Assembly: GCA_900169235.1 (NCBI GenBank)
Contig: FWCC01000620.1
Span: forward strand, 1 to 16,116
Reading direction: 5' to 3'
DNA: 16,116 nucleotides
DNA from: Zarea fungicola
Lineage: Eukaryota > Ascomycota > Sordariomycetes > Hypocreales > Cordycipitaceae
Below are positions 9,578 to 16,116 of this stretch, piece after piece (the stretch's first letter is position 1; each line of letters opens with the position of its first letter). A program made the translations under genes and the position numbers. The notes beneath the pieces were generated by a model, which saw only the letters and a program-made list of their open reading frames with translations, searched no databases and was not told the origin of the DNA.

Positions 9578-9957
9578 CTAAACTATTGTATGCAGTAATT
9601 CGCCGTGCAATCGGTGGCTCCACTGATCAGGACCAGGCAAATCTGCATCAGGGACCTTCGAATCGCTGTTGATGGCGTTGCGAAAGACGGCACGCCTGAG
9701 AATGGCTTCAATATAGGTCCTTGGAGCAAAGAGGACTGTAATTGCATGAGCAGGGACTGGCTGAGGGCCAATTCGGATTAGACCACTACTGTCCTTAACA
9801 GGACACTGGGCTGTGTGTGCAGTGTCCTCAGCTTAGACGCCTCATTCCAGTTATCATCGTAAATGGGAACTTGTCCTGCATCTTCTAGGATACCAAATAC
9901 ATTATATGAAAACGCTTCATCGCCTTCTGTGTCGCCGGGCAGTGCCGCATCGTTGCT
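9578..9957 (-). pseudogene. Unidentified coding fragment in two frames (frameshifted relic or spliced exons)
   Basis: On the minus strand one frame is open from 9957 to about 9778 (it includes VPIYDDNWNEASKLR). A second is open from about 9845 to a TAG at 9578-9580 (it includes LIRIGPQPVPAHAITVLFAP and RTYIEAILRRAVFRNAIN). They overlap near 9780-9845, so either a base was lost or gained, or an intron joins them. A candidate 62-nt intron with donor GTATCC and acceptor CTAAG would connect the frames exactly. There is no start codon in the first frame, and the upstream sequence is a CTGG/CCAG-rich low-complexity stretch (about 9965-10075). I do not recognise the family. Each frame is longer than expected by chance, but not decisively so. 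Confidence 0.38.
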
Positions 9958-10427
9958 TTAATTGACTCGCTGGCTGGCTGGCAGCTGGTTGGGAATAGCC
10001 TCCAGAGCTCGTTGGCTGGTGGGCATGCCCTGGCAATACTACCCGGTAGGCGCGGTAAGCTCGCTGGCTAGGGCAGGTGTTCTGCAGCTCCGTTTTTAAG
10101 GCGTACTGAAGCCAAGACACGGCGCCACCTAGAGAGCTTCGGATGGCGAATTGGAAAGGGTTAGTCTTGAACGTCAAGCGCCAGAAACACCATAAGCTGA
10201 GGTTAGTCGATTGTCTACAGCAAAAGCCAATTCCTGATAGCTTGGTTCGCAGGATTTTTATGGAGTTCTGCCCTCATAGTGAACAGATGATGCCTCCGTA
10301 TCTTGAGTCATCCACTGGTACTTGTCCCAGTTCAAGGAGTCAAGTCCCAGCTTCATTTAAAAGCATCGCCCTGGCCATCCACTTACCGTGGTTGCGAGCA
10401 GAAACATTTACTCTAATCAAGCAAGAA

Positions 10428-11359
10428 ATGTCCCGCTCACCAAGCTTTTACGAGATTTACTCTTTGCTGGATTTCTGTCCCATGTCCCAGCGGAGTATCT
10501 CATCAACTTCGCGACAACCACTTCCTTGGACAAAACCAGCAGCGCTGGGCTTGAAACAGTCATTATTGACGCTGGACTCCAAGGCTGTGTTCCACTGCCA
10601 TTTGCCACCAGAAACTGGTACAAGCCTGATTTCGACAATCAAGGGATAGCTCGCTTCGTCTAAGGATTTGCCTCGAGCGACTGCAGCGGCCCAGGCATCG
10701 GCATTGCGCAAGCCTATGGGAGCGCTGGGTTTAATTCACTGCAATCGTTTACAGGACCGGATGTACACAGTGTCAGAATCACCATCCCCAACTCGGCAAA
10801 GTGAGATGATGACCCCAAGTCTGTGGCAGCTATTCCTGAACTCACCCTGGGGCCCAATCGTGAGATCCTCAGCATCATGGCTTGATCTGGCTAGGGGGTT
10901 GCCCGCCGCTCTGTCAATGGGTACAATCTCGCTCTCAATGGAGATCGATTCATCAATCGTCTCACTGCTGGTCTCTTTGCGAGTTGGCAGTACGGCAACA
11001 TTCAGCACGGTCGCGACGTCGAATCCCCCATCTTCACATCGAGCGCGGATGGTTGGGAAGCGTGGGCTCGACAGATTGGCTGCTCATCATGGTCCACGGA
11101 CACGCCCACTGGCATCACCCCTCATGTGGAGGGCGACCTCACTGACGGCCGTTCCACTCGCTCCGTCGCAGGGTGGTACATTCAATTGAATGAGCATCAT
11201 CGAATCTCGGATATTACCCAAGCAATCATTACAAGTGCCATCTGGAGAGCAATGGAGTATGCCAATTCAAATAGTGATGGCTGAATCTCGTTTGAAATTC
11301 ACAACTGGAATGGCTCCGACAGCATTGCTACCGTGACGCTGTGGATGCAGAATGATTAA
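10428..11359 (+). pseudogene. Unidentified protein gene with five internal stops
   Basis: The frame beginning near 10430 reads about 310 codons with only five internal stops (10661 TAA, 10802 TGA, 10883 TGA, 10892 TAG, 11282 TGA) and ends at a TAA at 11357-11359. About 15 stops would be expected at random. One stretch of 129 codons (10895-11281) is fully open. The start resembles a hydrophobic leader (TKLLRDLLFAGFLSHVPA). Later blocks look like genuine protein, for example SADGWEAWARQIGCSSW and GWYIQLNEHHRISDITQ. The last stop falls in GDG-stop-ISFEIHNWNG, where a Trp codon would fit. I do not recognise the family; a secreted protein is possible. The codon-aligned antisense frame has a similar stop count, so the strand choice rests on how protein-like the translation looks and is not certain. 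Confidence 0.45.
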
Positions 11360-11998
11360 CTCATCTGCTGATGGGACATCGGAAGTAGTCCTTCTGAGGC
11401 TGACAGGTCAACTCTGGCTTTTATTTTCTTCAAGGGCTGCTACAAGAATCAAGTGTCTGGCTCTGACTAGCGATGTCATTGAAGGGCTGTCACCTGTGAG
11501 CAGGGTTCTTGCAAATGGTCGATTAAGTCGACTACATTATTTATTACAAAGCTTTTTAAATATCAAATTAAGTAAACTTGCTATATTTAATTGATTTAAC
11601 GACATAAGAGTTTTCCGTTATTATATTAATTCTTTCAATGCCCTATATATTATTCACCTTTTAACAGGCTCAATGTGTAAGGGCAGAACCATCACGTCTA
11701 CTCAACTCAACATAATTAAGCTCATTGTCAAAGAGAATGAATATGTCCCATCTAGCGAGCCGCCAGTTGGGCCGGCCTCAAGGCAGTAAATGACACCGTC
11801 CCAGTAGCTAGCGAGATGAATGAATGAACAACTATCTTACAATTTCTTGCTTCATACAATGGCAGTGAGGAAGATAGGAGTCACGAATCCTGGTAGTTTT
11901 CATAATAGCAAAGAGCAGGATATTGCTATTCCTAGTGATAGCTCCGTTATACTTGACTCCCAGCAAGCCATAACGAGAGGACCCTTTGAGGCAGCACA
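11360..11998. other. Spacer between relics, no clear gene
   Basis: It becomes AT-rich after about 11525. A plus-strand frame at 11820-12071 (83 codons from an ATG) runs into the paralogue relic, but in a different frame from the matching segments, and does not resemble the N-terminus of the zinc-finger gene convincingly. No RNA gene or repeat was seen. Confidence 0.4.
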
Positions 11999-12207
11999 AA
12001 GGCCGGCTGCATTACAAGCATTATGCACCATACATCAAAGTGAATCACCTTATAGCAATGAATTGTTTTAAAGGGTTGACAACATGGGACGAGCCAAAGA
12101 AAAATGCGCTATTTCAGGCTTCAAGGACCGTCAATTCGACTGGCCAAATAGCAGAGCTACTTTTGTGAGCAAAGCTGGTAAACCTTTTTCCCGTTGACCA
12201 TAAGTTA
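11999..12207 (+). pseudogene. Degenerate paralogue of the N-terminal domain of the zinc-finger gene
   Basis: Two segments match residues 59-125 of the minus-strand zinc-finger gene (7634-9526). In the frame starting at 12008 the sequence reads CITSIMHHT against CNTSIMHHT. From 12067, in another frame, it reads FKGLTTWDEPKKNALFQA, then SRTVNSTGQIAELLL, against FKKWALWDELTQRALLQA, then LRTVNPTGPMEELVL. The interval between the blocks is 32 nt here and 33 nt in the gene, so one base has been lost. A TGA at 12166-12168 sits where the gene has Gly112, and similarity resumes beyond it (LFPVD against IFRVD). Similarity fades after about 12207, and no zinc fingers follow. This is a frameshifted, nonsense-bearing relic on the opposite strand, about 2.6 kb from its relative. 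Confidence 0.82.
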
Positions 12208-12475
12208 TATTGTGTGTGGCCTCGCTATGCTAAATTTAGACCAGTAGCTCACTCTATGAGTTCCATACATAGTCCGGCTAGCCAGGAGATTTTATAAAAA
12301 TTCAATGCTCTTTTTAAGAACAATAACATAGTACCAACTATGCTGAAAACGCTATAAAATACCAGAGCTAGTTGTGTAGAATCTCTATTATTTGCTTTTA
12401 TTTTTAAAATATTTCTTTAAAACGATTTATTTTCCTATTTATAGCTACATTTTAAATAGAGCCAAGTTACCGCGT
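12208..12475. other. AT-rich spacer
   Basis: Very AT-rich, especially from 12290 to 12465, with no coding frame or RNA gene. Weak similarity to the zinc-finger gene may continue for a few codons beyond 12207 but cannot be followed. Confidence 0.5.
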
Positions 12476-12476
12476 C

Positions 12477-13378
12477 ACATACCTGCCAAGAACACCGCCT
12501 CTCCGCTCGTGCAACCGTACGTCTCTTGTGCTCGGACCAACAGGCTTGCAACAACCGCCATGACCGTAAGAGGTAACTCGTCTATATTGCTGCCTGCAGA
12601 AAAACTTGTTAGCGGATAAAGCCTGTTATTGGCTGGCGGCACCCCTGGTATGAAACTCCGACGGTTAATAAACAATAATAAGCAGAGATCTATGCTTATG
12701 TGTTGGCCCAGGAAATCTCGGCCCCACTCTTGCTTATCTCTTCAAAAGTCCGCAAAGCCTCTAGAAGAGTCCTAAGCCCCATATTCAACGCAATGCCTCT
12801 CGGCCCTTCCTACAAGCGCGAACAAATGATCCCTCAGCCCGATGTCATTGGATCTGGGTGCAGAGTCATGTTGTCCCAAGTAATAGTGTTAGTTAGCTTT
12901 TTTAGGTTAGAGCCATAATCTGCATTTCCCGCTTCGGGCTAGTAGTGCCAGTACCCGAGCAATCTGAAACCCATGATCAGCAGCGACCCTCTAGGGCATC
13001 GCTGATTATCTTGGCATCATTGGTCATTTCAATGGCAGAAAATAATCTCAAGCTCTCACTGTGGCATGTTCCTCTAATGCCCTCCTGGGTTGGAGGTTCC
13101 AACCACTAATTACTTGCTAGCGAAGTAAAGCTATCCTGTATGGCTTGGCTAGTGCCGTTGTTTCTCGCTTGAAGTCGCGAGCCATAACGTTCCATCGGCC
13201 TTGAAAGACACAAAATTGGCGTATCTCCGAAGTTGCTAGCGTACTCCTCTGTTCCGCACACACCCCAAGCAGGGATATCTGAGACGCCCTAGCCGGAGCC
13301 CTCTGCCTTGCTGGATGAGAGCCTGCGGACTATGAATCATTTCCTTGATTGACGCCGCAAAATTCCAAAAATGGACAT
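12477..13378 (-). pseudogene. Possible decayed multi-exon gene, family unknown
   Basis: Three minus-strand frames can be chained. The first runs 13378-12905 from an ATG, with stops at 13339, 13291, 13108 and 12979; it contains IPAWGVCGTEEYASNFGDTP and PMERYGSRLQARNNG. The second runs 12880-12696, with stops at 12836 and 12812; it contains GIALNMGLRTLLEALRTFEE. The third runs about 12645-12483; it contains IDELPLTVMAVVASLLVRAQ and ends at a consensus 5' splice site, G|GTATGT (12482). Between the first two lies CTAACTAAC, an intron-branch-like motif, although the acceptor AG is missing. All six stops are TGA or TAG, each one transition away from Trp, Gln or Arg codons. Stop density in the first part is only modestly below chance, so part of this reading may be coincidence. 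I do not recognise a family. Confidence 0.33.
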
Positions 13379-14430
13379 GGAGAATGCCGAGTCAACCGTT
13401 TAATTGCCGCAGAGAGGCGCGGATGCACATATGCAATCTCCTGCCTTCGGAAATGGTGAATGAGCTGCTTTTTTTTTTAAACAAAGACCGATAAAAGATT
13501 TGTATCAATAGACAAACGCCTTAGATGTTCAAAGAAAAATATATAGCCGGGCTTACCATCTATACGATGTCTTCTATGCAAGCTGCCCCCTCCTTAGTAG
13601 TTCAAATTGAATCACGCTGAGACTTGGAATGCACCGACAGAGTGCCAGGCGTATAATACTGCGCGATTTTAGTTGGGATAGACCTTCCAATGAGTAGTTT
13701 ACCATCCGCTATACTATTAATAGCCAAGTGGCTGTTACAGAAAAGAGTTTGTCGCATTGTAGCTGGCCACCACGGCGTTATCTCAATACATGACATCCCG
13801 TAATCCCGATATAGTTCTATTTGAGTCCGTAAGTCAAGTCATAATCGATTGAAAAATAATTGAAGCTGATTGTAGAAATTCACATGCGGTCTGACGCGTG
13901 TGATATGATAGAACAGCTTTTAACAGCTGTTGTCCGTCGACTCTGCTCGGCGCTATATATACGCTGTTACACCTACCATTGTTGCTAGAATCGAGTGAAA
14001 GTCCCTAAACCTTCTACTTCATGGCCTGAAGGCATAGGTATTCATCACACAGAGCCAAGCCTGCTTGTCAAACTTCGATAATCTGCTACATTCCTAGAGT
14101 TGATTACGAATTTACCCTCCATGCTATTAAAAGAAAGTTAAATTTATTATCGTGGCTTAGTTGGAAGCCGTGCATTCTCACACTATTTTTATATCAGTTT
14201 CACGGGTTGTGCGGGGATTTCGTTGCTAAGACGAAAGGGGCGGGAGATCTAATTGTAGGACTCATGGTCCTTCCATTACGCTTGCTAATGGTGAGAAAAA
14301 GCACAAAGAAATATAAATAATAGCTGCTTCCTTCACAGTCAGTAGTTAAAGCAAGAAACCAGCCAAGAAGCACAAGATATTTCAATCATCACTTCTGATA
14401 TCACTATATTCTCTTCACTCCGTTATCGAA
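13379..14430. other. Intergenic region and promoter of the small secreted-protein gene
   Basis: No recognised gene is present. The minus strand is open from 13838 to 13602 (79 codons including IELYRDYGMSCIEITPWWPA and KLLIGRSIPTKIAQYY) without a match to a family I know; it could be another relic. The right end (about 14250-14430) is the promoter and pyrimidine-rich leader of the gene at 14431. Confidence 0.45.
14312..14319 (+). promoter_or_regulatory. TATA box (TATAAATA) of the small secreted-protein gene
   Basis: TATAAATA lies 112 nt upstream of the ATG at 14431 in promoter-like sequence. It is followed after about 85 nt by a CT-rich leader (near 14407-14420), as often seen ahead of strongly expressed fungal genes. 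The transcription start would be expected near 14345. Confidence 0.6.
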
Positions 14431-14888
14431 ATGTATGCCGCCAATATCATGCAAATTGCAGTTACTGCAAGCGTTCTCGCCAGTGGCGCTCTTGCTGGCT
14501 GCAATAACCCCCGACTTGGTGGCATTAAGCAATTCAACGTCGCTGACGGTCAAGATCTTCAACGACAGATTGCGAATAACAATCTTAACCCCTCCCCAGG
14601 AAGAAACTTTGAGCTAAAGGCAGGCAATAAGAAGAAGTTTACCCGCAGCAGCGTAAAGGCTTGCGTGGTCAACTCCTTCTTGTTCGAGAACACTCATGTC
14701 GCTTTGGGTGACGTAGCATTCGCCGTCAATTTCTTGCTTGAGCAATGTGGTTCTGCGGGGTTAGTCGGCTCTGGCCTGTTTTTGCATCAGTTGACTAACA
14801 ACGATCGTCTAGTGGTTCATTTACAATCAAGGGAGATTCTGGTCTCAAAGTCGATGTGTTCCTCCAAAGTATTCAGGGAACATGTTAA
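14431..14888 (+). CDS. Small secreted four-cysteine protein, two exons (14431-14759, 14813-14888)
   Basis: Exon 1 starts at an ATG with A at -3; a second ATG at 14449 (Met7) would give a more compact signal peptide. The leader ends in GALA|GC, so the mature chain begins near Gly23. Reading through the intron gives an unrelated tail, whereas splicing at 14760/14812 gives a 134-residue protein ending in a Cys. The mature part has four cysteines (24, 78, 106, 134), enough for two disulfides. It also has a conserved-looking central block (ACVVNSFLFENTHVALGDVA, 77-96) and a C-terminal strand-like block (SFTIKGDSGLKVDVFLQ). I do not recognise a named family. The layout is that of fungal small secreted or effector-like proteins; any host-directed or antagonistic role is inference. 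It stands alone, with its own TATA box, beside a decaying accessory region. Confidence 0.8.
14760..14812 (+). other. Spliceosomal intron, 53 nt
   Basis: Donor G|GTTAGT at 14760-14765, branch site GACTAAC at 14793-14799 and acceptor CTAG ending at 14812, 13 nt past the branch site. Length and motifs are typical of filamentous fungi. The length is not a multiple of three, and removal joins exon 1 to a frame that ends in a cysteine and TAA. Confidence 0.85.
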
Positions 14889-16116
14889 GTAGGGCGTTGG
14901 TCGCAATGACTGGTTGAGGCTCTCTCGGCACTCTTGCCTTGACTTTGGGCTAGGATGGTTAGTGCGAGCCACTAAGCACGATGAGATGCGTCGAGCTCAG
15001 GAACCTCGCTCTTGAGCTCGCACTTCTTTCAATGTGGGCTTGTTTTTTCAGATTTGGTATACTTTATGCAGTCATCTAGCTAGCTGCCAATATACCTGGT
15101 CTGGACGTCAGCGACGTTTCCGTGTTGCATTCGTCATAGAAGTCACTACTGCCACTCTCCAGGAATAAGGCTGTATTATGAGAGGCGTTGTAATAGAGTG
15201 ACTTGTTGCTGATGCTTCTTCAACCGAGCCTGATACGTGATCTACACTACTGACTTTTATTGTTCACTTTAACAAATGTATGAGATATGGCTGGTATGGA
15301 CTAGGGCTAGGTCGTGAGTATCTGGGGTGGCTGTGCCTATGTTCCATTGACGGAGGTAGCTGTTGCCCCGCGCCGTAAGTTGTGATTTTGCTGGTTAAGC
15401 TGGTCTCCAAACTGGCATGAGACCTTTGTAGCTGGTGCTAGCTTGTGTGGCAATTGGTAGCTTTGAGACCTGGCCCAAATCTGCATTACACTCTGCCCGT
15501 GTGGAATCCGCTGACCATGTTTGCGTTCACCGCAAGGCCCCTTGTCCAGTTGCACTACGGATAAGAGTGATGAATGTTTAACCTTGTCTTGCTACTCTAA
15601 TTAGCAGCACTCCAGAGGCTGTTATGTTGAAGACAGTGGGCGGCAATAAGTATTTGGCCCCTCATGGTCGCAGCCGTGGTGGGCATGGCTGAGTGGCGTT
15701 ACCCTAACGCTGCTCTATTTACAACCCTAACCTAAAAATACGATATTCTCTAAATCTCCCTGTAAGTCCTCTATAAATTTTCCACGGTTGGGGTTTTTAA
15801 TGGCGTCAGTTAAGCGGCAATGTTTACGACTGCTACTTCAGGCTATAGGTTGCAAAGCTGACTGCAGCAGAGTGAAGAACCCCAAGGGCAAATGAATGTA
15901 AAATTCAGTTCCTTGTTCTTCTACAAAGAACTAAATATCTAGGAGTATCTACCTCTTTTTCTACGCAAATACCCCTATTTGCGAGTCATTTTCCCCCCTC
16001 TAATTTCCACATTTGTTCTTTAGACCTCTCTGTTGATTATACGGCAGTTGTATGTCGCAGGTGGCGGTGGTAAATGTGGCGCACACTACTGTTACAAATG
16101 AAGAAACGCAAGACAC
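14889..16116. other. 3' flank, no recognisable gene
   Basis: No open frame resembles a protein family. The only sizeable minus-strand frame (15337-15555, 72 codons) lacks an ATG start and looks like chance. The region holds a hairpin (14992-15020), listed separately, and CCCTAAC-type words (15702-15708 and 15725-15735), too few to call telomeric repeat. No RNA gene was found. Confidence 0.5.
14992..15020. repeat. Short inverted repeat (hairpin) downstream of the secreted-protein gene
   Basis: CGAGCTCA at 14992-14999 pairs perfectly with TGAGCTCG at 15013-15020, with a 13-nt loop, about 105 nt after the stop codon. It may form a stem-loop in the 3' UTR, but 8-bp stems also arise by chance. 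Confidence 0.4.

Noticed and set aside
10457..11083. Minus-strand frame that looks fairly protein-like
   Set aside because: It is the exact codon-aligned antisense of the plus-strand relic, and such frames stay open when the sense strand is coding. Not fully excluded; noted in the findings.
10143..11189. Two long plus-strand frames (10143-10649 and 10668-11189)
   Set aside because: They are in a different frame from the protein-like reading and translate to Ser/Pro/Leu-rich sequence typical of an out-of-frame shadow.
13936..13950. GTCGACTCTGCT shared with the zinc-finger gene (near 9113)
   Set aside because: The match is about 12 bp with no flanking similarity in either translation, so it does not support a third copy.
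15686..15696. TGGCTGAGTGG, a match to a tRNA A box
   Set aside because: No B box or cloverleaf follows in the next 100 bases.
15702..15735. CCCTAAC words resembling telomere repeat
   Set aside because: Only two separated copies; no tandem array.

Overview
The window looks like nuclear DNA of a filamentous ascomycete, probably a sordariomycete; the order cannot be fixed from the sequence alone. The evidence is long intron-poor reading frames with C-rich third codon positions, a 53-nt intron with a classical GACTAAC branch site, fungal protein families (Prm10/ThrE-like membrane protein, secreted berberine-bridge-type oxidase, C2H2 zinc-finger protein) and AT-rich, repeat-bearing spacers. There are no bacterial features such as operons or Shine-Dalgarno sites.

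Layout: (1) 178-2187, plus strand, an intact 669-codon Prm10-like multi-pass membrane protein. (2) 2188-4336, a spacer of about 2.1 kb with no recognisable gene. (3) 4337-6145, plus strand, an intact 602-codon secreted FAD-linked oxidase that keeps both covalent flavin attachment residues. (4) about 6290-7630, an AT-rich block with a 43-bp tandem repeat in about seven copies and an older pair of diverged repeats of about 140 bp. (5) 7634-9526, minus strand, a six-finger C2H2 gene split by one in-frame TAG between fingers 3 and 4. (6) 9578-13378, a run of damaged coding relics on both strands. The best supported is a frameshifted fragment at about 11999-12207, paralogous to the N-terminal domain of the zinc-finger gene in (5). 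The others are unidentified and less certain. (7) 14431-14888, plus strand, a two-exon gene for a small secreted protein with four cysteines, preceded by a TATA box. (8) 14889-16116, no gene seen.

The genes do not form an evident pathway. The left 6 kb is healthy gene space. The stretch from 6.3 to 13.4 kb looks like a decaying accessory region (AT-rich DNA, tandem repeats, nonsense codons, a truncated paralogue), and the small secreted-protein gene sits just beyond it. Such settings are common for effector-like genes in fungal genomes, but an effector role here is inference only.
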